Source of the DNA: Chara braunii
Lineage: Eukaryota; Streptophyta; Charophyceae; Charales; Characeae
Assembly (NCBI GenBank): GCA_003427395.1
Contig: BFEA01000189.1
Span: 83,288-108,833 of the forward strand
Length of the DNA stretch: 25,546 bases
Reading direction: 5' to 3'
In this document: piece by piece, positions 9,148-18,395 of the stretch
Numbering within the stretch: the stretch's first letter is position 1
Layout: each line of letters begins with the position of its first letter
Notes under the pieces: model-generated
What the model saw: the letters and a program-made list of their open reading frames with translations, nothing else
Databases searched by the model: none
Told to the model about the DNA's origin: nothing
Made by a program: the position numbers and the translations under genes

Positions 9148-10196
9148 AAAAAACAAGAAATTAAAAATAAAAAAATAAAATAAAAAAATAAAAATTTTAG
9201 AAACTTTTAGGAAAACAGCTGAGGGGGAGGGGGACCGTCGTCACTCAGTGCTTGGTCCTGCCCCGCGGGCCCACGGTCGGATCCCCCAGCAAAACTAAGG
9301 CGGATAGTCCCGCAGGACCCTCGACCCCTCAGTTTGCTCCGTAGCGCTCCTCCGTTTCTCTGCTGCTGGCTGCTAGCCTCGATCCCGGGATCCGCCTGGT
9401 GGTAATCCAATGCTGTAACCAATAGGGCTAAGCCCAAACCTGGTTACAGCAGGCGCAGGCACCTGCAGCAGACCTGAGCCTGCCGAGGTGCACCAAGGCC
9501 GCTTCTTGGCCCGTCCTTTGAAGCCATGGCCCCACACGCGGTGCTAGCTTGGGGCAAGCTTTTACTCGACCTTTCCTGCGCATAGCCCCGCAATGGCACA
9601 GCCAATGGCTAGTGCCTCCACACGCCACGTCCTTCCCTGAAGGGCCGCCCCGCCGCTTCTACTACCGACAATACATGGTTGGACATAGCAGCTGCACACT
9701 CCCCATGATGCGACCCCGGAATGCCGCCTTCCAACGAGACACACAGAATCCTCCTTTAGTCACAATTTCCCCTGACCAACTTCGCGTTGTCCATAACTTC
9801 GTCCATCCGTGCGGGGTTGCACCTTCCTCCGAAATTCTAGCCCAGTACTTACTTGGTCTACCGACATCTCATAGCCTTCCATTGATCAACCGTCCGGCCA
9901 AACTAACGTGTGCCCCCAAAGTGCATGCTCACACACTCTCTAATCAACTCAGAGTCGTGGGTCACTCCCAACCCCAAAGGGTTGGCCGATGTCACTAAAA
10001 ACGAGTCACTCCCTCGGATATCACTGAAAACGCATCTTCTGTGAGATGCAAAATCGTGCCTGAATACCCTTGTAAGGGTATTTGGGCCGACAACGCTCAC
10101 TCTCACATACACACACACACAATTACTAACCGCTATCTCTAACCCTGGCGGCTATGGCCGCTTACCTCGCTCGATTCCATTCAGAATCAAACACGT
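9148..10196. other. A-rich segment, then no supported gene
   Basis: 9148-9205 is A-rich with ATAAAA runs. The rest has no recognised gene. A plus-strand frame from an ATG at 9674 to 9998 gives 108 residues of ordinary composition with no motif I know, and I leave it uncalled. From about 10060 to 10196 the sequence belongs to the same dispersed family as 1051-1135 (inverted): ACTAACCGCTATCTCTAACC (10124) matches the reverse complement ending at 1088. Confidence 0.5.
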
Positions 10197-10703
10197 TGTC
10201 GAGCGCATCGACTCCAGCCTTTTTTGCAAGGTCGGAAGTCCTCCCGACCATGTCACGCAAGAGTTAAACATAACAAAACCAAGAGATAACTCGAGAACGA
10301 CGCCTAGCTAATCCCGCGAGCCGTCGAGACGGCCGCGGTTGCGTTGTCCCTTCGCCGCTCTGGCCGGGTGCGCCAACTGTATATCCCGCGGTCCCCTACG
10401 ACATGATAGGTTCCCGCGGGGCATAAGCTTTCTTTCCCTAAGGGGCTGTCACCACCCTTAGGGAAGGAAAACTTATGCCCCGCGGGAACCTATCCTATCG
10501 TAGGGGACCGCGGGATGTACAGTTGGCGCACCCGGCCAGAGCGGCGAAGGGACGACACAACCGCGACCGTCTCGGCGGCTCGCGGGATTAGCTAGGCGTT
10601 GTTCCCGAGTTGTCTCTTGGTTTTGTTATGTTTAACTTCTGCGTGACATAGTCGGGAGGGTTGTCGGCCTTTGCAAAAAAGGCGGCAGCCGATGTGCTCG
10701 ACA
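10197..10703 (+). mobile_element. Near-palindromic LTR-like repeat (507 bp)
   Basis: Left arm 10197-10441 is the imperfect reverse complement of right arm 10458-10703, with only 16 bases between (ending CACCACCC). Arms agree over nearly their full length; examples are TCCCGCGGTCCCCTACGA against its complement and GGCCGGGTGCGCCAACTGTA against its complement. The repeat starts TGTCGAGC and ends GCTCGACA, matching the TG...CA rule for LTR ends, and a primer-binding site follows two bases later. No second LTR is seen in the window. Family similarity extends left of 10197, so the left LTR boundary is less certain than the right. Alternatives: two inverted solo fragments, or a foldback element beside a chance primer site. 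Confidence 0.65.
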
Positions 10704-10705
10704 GG

Positions 10706-10723
10706 TGGTGCCGTTGCCGGGGA
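10706..10723 (+). other. Primer-binding site, Asp-tRNA type
   Basis: TGGTGCCGTTGCCGGGGA matches the complement of the 3' end of plant tRNA-Asp, including CCA, at 17 of 18 bases; the exception is T for C at the fourth base. It lies two bases after the CA end of the repeat, the expected place. Athila/Tat-type plant elements are known to use this primer, so the element probably belongs near that group, though no gag or pol is visible. Confidence 0.75.
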
Positions 10724-10936
10724 TAACAGCAAACTACCGTTGTCCCTAGCGGAACGACACTCGGGTATTTTATTTTATAGTGGATAAATTGATCATATTC
10801 TAATTATTTTGTCTTCATCGATTGATTTGTTATCATTTTATCTCGATAAATTATCTTTGGATTTCATTCTAGAGATTATTTTGGTTACTTTTGAACGTTC
10901 CAGTTGGGTTTAAATTCTTAATATCTTAGAATTAAT
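10724..10936. other. AT-rich leader-like stretch
   Basis: AT-rich, without coding potential. If the LTR call is right, this is the start of the internal region, cut by the insertion at 10937. Confidence 0.4.
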
Positions 10937-11280
10937 CTAGGTTACCAATGGTCTGGAGACCGGACGTTTCCACTGGACGTCTCCCCCCCCGGTCGTCCGG
11001 ATTTCCGGACGACGTCTTTTTGGCAAAAAATAAAAATAAAAAATAAAAATTATGACAGTGTTGCGCATGGCCTAGAGACCCCCCACAAAAAAATTCAGAT
11101 TTTTCTGAGCATTTGCTGATAGGGTGGTATTTTGGGGGGGAGGGGGGGGTAGAAGGGGGTTTGGTTGGGATAGGAAGGGTATAGATGGGGAATGAATCTT
11201 TAAACATTTTTATTATTTATTTATGCTGGCCCAAATAATCCAAAAATTTGGCGGCATACACCTAATGCAAGGTGGAAGCC

Positions 11281-11322
<42 letters not shown>

Positions 11323-11427
11323 CGCTAGGTCGGACACACTCTGTCCGGTCCGACGTCCGACCAGACGTCCGGTCGGACATCCCGGACGGTCAGGGGGGTC
11401 CCGGACGTCCGGGCCGGTAACCTAGGT
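10937..11427. mobile_element. MITE-like element with GGACGTCC-rich ends
   Basis: Terminal inverted repeats CTAGGTTACC (10937-10946) and GGTAACCTAG (11416-11425). ATTAAT stands on both sides (10931-10936 and 11428-11433), a possible 6-bp target duplication, although ATTAAT is itself palindromic. The subterminal zones are dense in CGGAC/GTCCG words and contain strong palindromes: GTCGTCCGG / CCGGACGAC (10992-11000 / 11005-11013) and CCCGGACGTCCGGG (11400-11413). The centre has a G-rich tract and T40 (11283-11322). There is no transposase. The ends do not fit a superfamily I can name. Confidence 0.6.
11283..11322 (+). repeat. T40 homopolymer
   Basis: Forty consecutive T inside the MITE-like element. 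The length is likely to vary between assemblies. Confidence 0.95.
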
Positions 11428-12682
11428 ATTAATTATGTCGTATTCTGTTATTGTTTTGATATACGAGTTATTGTGTTGATAATTACTGTTTTCATGTGTC
11501 ATATTTTAATCGTATCATTGTCATGAATCTTGAGGTATTATTTTAGTTATAATTATTGCGTAAATTGTTATTGTTTGGAATTATTTTGAAAAGTTGTCAA
11601 CCAAACGTCGACTTTCTTTTGATATTGTTTTGCATATTTATTTAGTCATGCATCAAATAATGGAATGATGTATATTTAGATCGATCATTTACCCGGACTC
11701 CCATTCATTTCGAGATTAGCCGTTTAGTGATGCATTTCTATGATTGAGGGCATCTGTACTATTGTTGAAGATTATTTAGCTTGGATCGTTATGAAATTTT
11801 ATGTGAAAGTATTTGTTGTATTTTTGTTGTTGTATATTTTTGAAATAAGTTTAGAAGGCGTTATCATGTCACGATAAATTTCTGATGGATTTGTGAGCTC
11901 TGTAGGTCGTAGTGAGGCCCACACCGGGGTTATGCTCCTGGTCCATAGTGAGATGTTCTCTTCCGAATCCTGAGTGGTTTAAGGAAGGGAGACTACACTA
12001 TCACTGAAAGGGAGGAAGGTGTTGAGATCCTGTTAGAATGTTGCATGTAAGGGTAGGCGACTATTGTTTGTCATGAGGGGAGGAGTGACTACCTAACCTC
12101 GTGTCAGACGTGGTCACCGTACCTCCATGATCGGGGCCTAGTTAACCTCGACCGTGTGTGGTGGGGCAGTTCTACTCTACATGCAGGGGACTAATGGGGT
12201 CAAAGACACTGGAATCGGAGGAAAGGTGGTGAGACTCGAATCTAAAACGGGGCTTGATGTCGAGATGTTATCCTCATATGGATTACACCACTCCTCGACG
12301 TATTCACAAGGAGTTCGGAAGTAACGGGCATGATAACTTATGTGGATTGAAATGAGGATCAACGAATGGTTTCTCCCATGAATGGTTGGTTCGGATTTTG
12401 TCTGGGCTGCGCAGGAGGTTAATTATTTTGAAAGACCCGTCAGGGGGGTGAGGATTGAGCCCTCAAAGGGGCCTTGCGGTGATGTACATGTTTTGGGCTA
12501 AGGCCCCCAGCAAGCCTCGTGTCCACCCTAAGTGAGGGCGGGCCAGCAAATCAACGAGAACCCTTTGTTCAAACATTTCACGAAGTGGGGTCCATACAGT
12601 TGCCGCACGCAAGTTGGTTAGAGTGCACTGAGTATCGGATCCCGAATGAATCTTGGGCTAGAACATGCAAATATACATTGCC
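11428..12682. other. AT-rich stretch, then gene-less sequence up to the gap
   Basis: AT-rich to about 11880, resuming the sequence seen before 10937. After that the composition becomes balanced. No gene, RNA or repeat boundary could be supported. Confidence 0.5.
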
Positions 12683-13111
12683 NNNNNNNNNNNNNNNNNN
12701 NNNNNNNNNNNNNNNNNNNNNNNNNNNNNNNNNNNNNNNNNNNNNNNNNNNNNNNNNNNNNNNNNNNNNNNNNNNNNNNNNNNNNNNNNNNNNNNNNNNN
12801 NNNNNNNNNNNNNNNNNNNNNNNNNNNNNNNNNNNNNNNNNNNNNNNNNNNNNNNNNNNNNNNNNNNNNNNNNNNNNNNNNNNNNNNNNNNNNNNNNNNN
12901 NNNNNNNNNNNNNNNNNNNNNNNNNNNNNNNNNNNNNNNNNNNNNNNNNNNNNNNNNNNNNNNNNNNNNNNNNNNNNNNNNNNNNNNNNNNNNNNNNNNN
13001 NNNNNNNNNNNNNNNNNNNNNNNNNNNNNNNNNNNNNNNNNNNNNNNNNNNNNNNNNNNNNNNNNNNNNNNNNNNNNNNNNNNNNNNNNNNNNNNNNNNN
13101 NNNNNNNNNNN
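12683..13111. other. Assembly gap (N)
   Basis: 429 unresolved bases. Reading frames that cross it are artefacts. Isolated N also occur at 13269, 13274 and 19689. Confidence 0.99.
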
Positions 13112-13148
13112 AACGATACAGAGAAGATTAGCATGCCAAAAAAAAAAA
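13112..13148 (+). pseudogene. Truncated U6 snRNA joined to an A tract
   Basis: Positions 13112-13135 match 24 consecutive bases of the conserved middle of U6 spliceosomal RNA, including the ACAGAGA box (13118-13124) that pairs with the 5' splice site. After AGCATG, real U6 continues GGCCCCTGCG; here it continues CC and then 11 A (13138-13148). The 5' part, if any, lies in the N gap. A U6 fragment cut inside the body and followed by A is what a LINE-mediated template switch or retropseudogene leaves. A functional U6 gene is excluded, because the intramolecular stem and the terminator are missing. Confidence 0.8.
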
Positions 13149-13150
13149 GT

Positions 13151-13193
13151 TGCGAATGTATCTGACTCCGACAATGGACCAGATACATTCGCA
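13151..13193. repeat. Perfect 14-bp hairpin after the U6 fragment
   Basis: TGCGAATGTATCTG (13151-13164) pairs perfectly with CAGATACATTCGCA (13180-13193) across a 15-base loop. It begins two bases after the A tract and is followed by CTTTTG. Origin unknown. Confidence 0.85.
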
Positions 13194-14223
13194 CTTTTGT
13201 GGGCCGAGCAGCAGAGAGAGAGAGAGAGTGAGAGAGAATGGGGCGGGCGGGGCTCGTGGCTCGGTCGGNGGGGNTGTTTTCCAACTCGAACGGAGTCCCG
13301 CCAGAAGCCAAAAACGGGAAAAACAAAACACGAAACGAGAGGGCCGACTACTGGCCACGGGAAAAAGGGAGGTACCACTAGCCCAGACCACCTCCCGTTT
13401 TTGCCAATTATTGAACCGGTAGGCCGTCGAACGCGTAGTCTACTATTTTTCTTGCAGTTTCGAACTGGTCCTCGCCCAAACTTGCAGTGGACTGTTATTC
13501 CTGCGAATTCGAAACTGTGCAGCGGTCACCCTCGGAGTTGTCTCTTTTTTTTTTTTTGAAAGAACTCTCGTTGTATTGCATTGATAATGTGTGTAGAGGC
13601 CGGGGACCTCACAATTCAACCCGGTGTTATCCCAGCAGCTTCAACCGGTATAGCTTATGTAAACAATCCTCAGACAAAAAGAAAAACTTCACTTATGTGA
13701 ACAATCCTCAGACTAAAACTACCTCAAACATCTAAGCATAATGGTGAAGGAGGGCGAGGAAAGAGGCATCATAGAGTGCTACGGGAGAGATTGGGAGGTG
13801 GCGAGTAAATGAGAAGAGGTTGGTATGGGGAGATAGAGAGGAGTTACGTGAGAAGGCAGAGGGTCAGCGTGGTGTGTTTACTGCAGGGGGAGGTGGAGGG
13901 GAGTTGGGAGGGGGGCCTAAGGGCAAGGGCGGAGGACTAGGCGAGGGTGGTACTGAGTGAGGTAGTTACACAGGCCTATGTCGACCTGTTCCGGGCCCAA
14001 AACGACTCGGTGGACCTGATTATCCCAGGTCCGACCTAACACTAGACATTCTTATCACTTTGGCCTATAGCGGCCCGTACTACATCCGAGTGCACCTGGA
14101 TGTGACTGACGCAACTAACTATCCTATTCTACAACAGAGAAAGATGGAGGGGGGGAGAAGAGAGGGAGAGAAGAAGGGGAAGGAGGAGGTGGGAGGGATA
14201 GCTTAAAACTGTGTGTCTACCCC
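13194..14223. other. Low-complexity stretch and probable LINE 3' flank
   Basis: It contains a GA-rich run (about 13211-13238), two isolated N, a T13 tract near 13545, and a 38-bp tandem pair (13654-13691 and 13692 onward, sharing CTTATGT-AACAATCCTCAGAC). From 14223 down to about 14140 it is purine-rich on the plus strand, so pyrimidine-rich on the LINE sense strand, and likely the LINE 3' UTR. No A tail marks the LINE end. Confidence 0.5.
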
Positions 14224-14520
14224 TCAACCTGGTGCTTCGAGCCATGGAGATATGACCATCCTCCCTTCGACAGTAACGGCTGCTAGCTGGTTGTCCCTGA
14301 CCCAGGTTACCAAGAACCATCTGGTGCCTCTGGGAGACGTGCCCCTGACTGCCTTTCTTGCCCAATCAACGACTATCAGAAGTCGAATCAAAGCTTTGAT
14401 CTTGTTCTGTACAGCACTATCTGATGACCATTTCTGCTCGAAGAGAATGTTGTTTCTGTCTGTCCAGATTACCCAAAGGATAATCGATCTGATTGTCTGA
14501 GCAACGTACCCCCGTCCTGT

Positions 14521-14718
14521 TCACTTGAACCAATGTGTCGGCAACTGTCCTCCCAGGACCCAAGCCTCGTCCCAGCGCAGTGCGTTTCCCACGAAATAAT
14601 ACCAGTGATCAACCCACCATCTCCAAATGCGGTTCGAAGCGGGGCAGGACCAGGTAAGGTGCCTCAGGGACTCCTCAACTCTTCCTCCACACCTTAGACA
14701 TTTGGTAGGCAATTCCAT
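14521..14718 (-). pseudogene. LINE ORF2 zf-RVT-like zinc finger
   Basis: CLRCGGRVEESLRHLTWSC shows the CX2C and HX4C ligands of the zinc-binding domain found after the RT in plant LINEs, followed by NRIWRWWVDHWYY, typical of the region next to it. It lies in the same frame as the connection region at 16149-14965, separated by TAA codons at 14965 and 14734. It probably helps bind element RNA or target DNA. Confidence 0.8.
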
Positions 14719-16149
14719 CCCTCTTTCAAAAAGTTAGACGGCACAGGGAACGATGGTATGTGTGAGGAGCCAGAGAAAAGAGGCAAACTTCAGTGAGGGG
14801 AGAATGTGGAGTTGCATCCAGATTTCTGGCAGGTCAAGGTCATCCAGGAGTGTTGGATCTGTTGTAGCTCTTGCCAGCCTTCCAGTTGTCTCTGCTAGTG
14901 TCGAAGATGGTTTGGCCAGGAGCTTCCTACCCATCTCTGTGGTGAAGTTACAAAGAGGAATGACTTAGTCATTGTCTGTGTTTCCCAATGGGGCGAGCGG
15001 ATCCAACCTTGCGTTAAGAAAAACCCGCCCTGCTAGTAAGACATCGTGGACTTGGGTGTCGTTCCTGGCAACGCTTGATCGGACTCTGACCAGCTCCAGC
15101 GGTATCTCTCGGAGGAGGCAGCTCTGTTTAACATAGGTAAGTCTCTGCATTCGGCTCGTAGCGATCTGTTCAACAGAAGTCCATTCATGTACACAAATAT
15201 ATTCCTCTATTAAACATTCTTCCAAAAAGAAAACTTTTATCGGCCTATGAGATCCGTCCCTTGGTTGCTTCTGGATGTACCACTGACCCTCTAATGGAGA
15301 GTCGTCTCTTAGGAGGTCGTGCCAAGCCTGTGGGATTGCCTCCACGAGCGCTTTTCTTCGCTGTTCGACATGATGAAGTCTCCCCAACATTTCTCTTAAT
15401 GCGCTCTCTGAAATCCAGTTGTTCTCCTCCTGATCCCAGAGATCAGCTATGGTGAGGATTCCCCTTTCTATCCATCTCCTCCCAAAGGCACCCCCAGAGG
15501 CCGTAGCCGGAAACGGATTCTCGTCCTCCCCAACCAGGAATCGATTGTCAAAAAGCGGCTGTCTCAGAACCTCCTCCCTCGTCACTGGGTCCTTCCTGTG
15601 TTGCGAATAGAAGCTCCGCCATGCCGTCCAACACGATCTCAATAGTGGTGACACCGGTTGTCTTCTTACATAAGACTCCATCCATAAACATGTCCAGACA
15701 TGCTGGGGTTGTTTAAGATGGAATTCAACCTGCGCCATGTACTCAAATACCGCGAGCCACTTTCTATCCTCGTGCTGGGTGCAAGCCCTTACGAACCACT
15801 TGAAAAGCAGCGCTAAATTCTGCGTTGTTGGGTCGATGATGCCCAGCCCCCCCTGTTCCTTAGGCTGCGTAATCTTGCTCCAGGCGCATTTTGTAATGTA
15901 GCCTTCATCATCCTCCGCGCACGGTTTCCATAGGTATCGTGCTGCGTCTCGCTTCAGAACCGTAATCGTTGGTTTAGAAATAAGGTAGACAACAACAATG
16001 TACCAGATCTGGGCGAAGACTGCTGCAGTTAAGATTAGTGCCCTGCCGAAGAGTGAGAAGCCTGTTGCTGCTCGACAGGCGTGGAGTTTGGCCCTTGTCT
16101 TGGCTGCGAGGATGTTATCTTGGTTCGGCCTGGCGTTGGTAAGCGACAC

Positions 16150-17516
16150 TTAGACCCCGAGGTATCTCTCCGAGTCGACAGTCTTTATTCTCTTCATGCC
16201 CCAGTCCTCCTCGAGGTTGTAGTCTTCAGGCAGAAAGTAGAGTGACTTAGCCCAATTAACCTGTGCCTCAGAGAGGGTGGCGTAGGCATCGAGGTGTGTC
16301 TTAATTTCCCTCATCGTGTTCGGTTCAGCCTCGGCAACAAGGACGAGGTCATCAGCAATGGCTCCCGTTAGGAGCATCCGATCAGGTCCCAATTGCAGCC
16401 CTTTGATTCTAGGGGAGGAGCGAAGGCTGTTGAGAAGTACTTCCATCTGCACAGCAAAAAGGAGAGATGCCAACGGACAGCCTTGCCTGAGTGAACGGGT
16501 CAAGGTGAACAGTGGTGACTAATGTCCGTTGACCAGAACGGTTGCTGTTGCGTCGGTGTATAGCTATGTCACCCAGCGCCGGTAGGAAGGGCCTTCTGAA
16601 TTATCTCGAGAGTGCCCATTGCCACGAAGATATTCTCTGCAATCGACCTCCCTTGAATGAAAGCCCCCTGGTCAGTTTGGACAAGCTCTGGGAGTAGCGG
16701 CGCCAACCTTCTTGCGAGCAGCTTAGACAACAGTTTGTAGGAGACGTTTAGTCTGGAGATGGGTCAGAAATTCCTGATACTTCTCTTGTCCCCCTTCTTA
16801 TAGATCAATGTAATAACTCCCATCTTCATATCCTCCGTCAGATGTCCCCCCTCCAAAATATGATTGAACAGCTGTACTAGAAGGGGGGCAGTCTGCTCCC
16901 ATGTTGCCTCATAGAATTGAACTGGAAGTCCGTCGCTGCCTGGGCTTTTCCCTTTTGCCATTGCTTTCCGGGCCTCCGTGAGTTCTTCGTAGGTGATCGG
17001 TCTGTTGAGCTGCAGCTTTGCAGTTTGCGAGAGTGTTGTCGTGGTATGGGTCCACAGGTTGTGTTCGTCCTGCAGCTGTGCTAGGGAGAGATTCGGAGGG
17101 CGCCTCGAGGTCAGAATGTCCTGGAAATATTCCAAGGCATAATCCCCGATCGTTGCAGAGTCTTTGGCGATGTCTGCGTGAGGAAGAAAGGGGTGAAGTA
17201 GCTCCCTCAACAGCGTATGAGCCCTCGGAGGGCAGACCCTCAAAAAGGTCTCCTTGGTGAGATGATCCCCAGTTTCAACTCCCCTTTCTCCAGCTCTCTT
17301 CGCCCACGAGACCTGTTGGTCGATCTGCATCCTCTCCCAGCGGTCCAGTGTCCGATCTCTCTTTCTTAGCCAGTACAGCTCCACCAGTGGCCCTGTCTCG
17401 AGTACTTTTTCTGCTTCCTCGACCTCGCTCCTGTAGTCCTCCTCCTCCTGTCGCCGGCCCCGAGCATAAATTCTAGAGAAAACATCGAGAGCCCTCGTGA
17501 CCATTCTGAATCCCAT
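16150..17516 (-). pseudogene. LINE reverse transcriptase core, motif A deleted
   Basis: Upstream half (17516-16580): KGKSPGSDGLPVQFYEA, MGVITLIYKKGDKRSIRNF, a TGA where the family normally has Arg, then PISRLNVSYKLLSKLLARR and QTDQGAFIQGRSIAENI. Downstream half (16578-16150), in another frame: LYTDATATVLVNGH, LRQGCPLASLLFAVQ (motif B) and AIADDLVLVAE (motif C with the Asp pair). Between GRSIAENI and LYTDA the family has a segment carrying motif A, of the form LD-x3-AYD, with the first catalytic Asp. Here that segment is absent and the frame changes at about 16569-16580. I estimate 25-35 residues lost. The enzyme would be dead even without the stops. Confidence 0.85.
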
Positions 17517-17522
17517 CTGCGT

Positions 17523-18395
17523 TCATTCCTCCTCTGTTGTGAAGGAGTCTCTTTGCTGCTCCCAACCTTCCCAGTGTTGCTTTACCCAGTCCAGGATCTC
17601 CTGGTGTCGGAGGAGGTCAGTGTTGAGCCTGAAGATGCCGATGCCTCTCTTCAAGGTAGCCCCAGTTTCTAAAGATGCCAGCAATGGTCTGTGATCAAAC
17701 ATAGGGTGTGTGATGACCTCTATTGAGGTGAGTGAATCCCAGGCTTGTCCCTTCGCGAGAAGCAGATCCAGTCTGCGTTTGGGTGGTGGGTCGTTGCCTG
17801 TTCTCTGGGAGGAGTGCCATGTGTATCCGTGTGTCTCCGGATGGGTCCGCCTGAAAGCGTCCACCAAGCCTCTCTCCTCAATAAAGGAGTTCCTCAACAG
17901 CGCATCCGTCCGCATCGGGGTGGCAGTGGGGGAGTCTAACCCTGGGAGGAGGGTAGTGTTAAAATCGCCCGCTAAGAGAAGGTGTGGCGCATCAGGGAGA
18001 ATCGCAGGTAATTCTTTGAGGAAGTCTCTCCTCTCCGCAGGGTCTGAAGGCGCGTAAACTGTAGCGATAGTCCACTGATCGTCGCCAATCTGTACAGTCA
18101 CCCAGAGCCATTGGCCCCATATATCAACCTGGTGGTCCAGGAACTGGACCTCCATATCCCGATGGAACAGTATTGCAGTTCCTCCTTTTGTTCCATCAGT
18201 TGGGGACCAGAACTGTGGTCCCTTCCACCAACGCGACCTGTGCTGGATCTTTTGTTCATTTAGCTTCGTTTCTTGGAGCACTATCGCCTGTATTCTCTCA
18301 TCATGAATCCAGGTTTTCAACCTGGCTCTCTTCTCCTTGCCGTTCGTGTCACAAAGGCCACGAACATTCCACGTGGCGAAGTTAAGGCAAACCAT
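17523..18395 (-). pseudogene. LINE APE-type endonuclease domain
   Basis: This 290-codon open segment keeps the catalytic landmarks of the exonuclease-endonuclease-phosphatase fold in order: ATWNVRGL near residue 7, LQETKLNE near 40 (metal-binding Glu), VYAPSD near 115, LAGDFNTTL near 140 (catalytic Asp and Asn), LDLLLAKG near 208, and FDHRPLLA near 232 (catalytic His preceded by Asp). It would nick genomic DNA to prime reverse transcription. No catalytic residue appears lost, so this domain is the best-preserved part of the element. It ends at TGA 17523-17525. The downstream frame continues in phase, so the TGA is a point mutation and not a natural end. Confidence 0.9.
18382..18395 (-). other. 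14-base ORF1/ORF2 overlap
   Basis: The ORF2 start ATG (18395-18393) lies upstream of the ORF1 stop TAA (18384-18382) in a different frame. Such an overlap suits translation of ORF2 by termination and reinitiation. Confidence 0.75.

Larger units (their letters stand above)
14224..18395 (-). pseudogene. LINE ORF2: endonuclease, reverse transcriptase, zinc finger (broken)
   Basis: The frame opens at ATG 18395 with MVCLNFATWNVRGLC and can be followed to TGA at 14224-14226, about 1,390 codons, normal for plant L1 ORF2. Order: APE/EEP endonuclease (18395-17523), linker, RT (about 17100-16150), connection region (16149-14965), zf-RVT finger and tail (14718-14224). Interruptions are TGA 17523, TGA 16764, a frame change near 16575, TAG 16564, TAG 16519, TAA 16150, TAA 14965, TAA 14734 and TGA 14521. 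After the last stop the frame stays open for 98 codons and keeps the family-typical stretch ILWVIWTDRNNILFEQK. Codon-level conservation across the stops shows the decay is recent relative to the age of the family. Confidence 0.9.

Noticed and set aside
9549-9998. 149-codon plus-strand frame
   Set aside because: No ATG before 9674, no recognised motif, and its end enters a dispersed repeat; too weak to call a gene.
12606-12660. tRNA-like D-arm word TTGGTTAGAG
   Set aside because: No B box or cloverleaf follows before the gap.
12519-13559. Long reading frames of 160-346 codons
   Set aside because: They are open only because they read through 429 unresolved N; the flanking parts share no motif.
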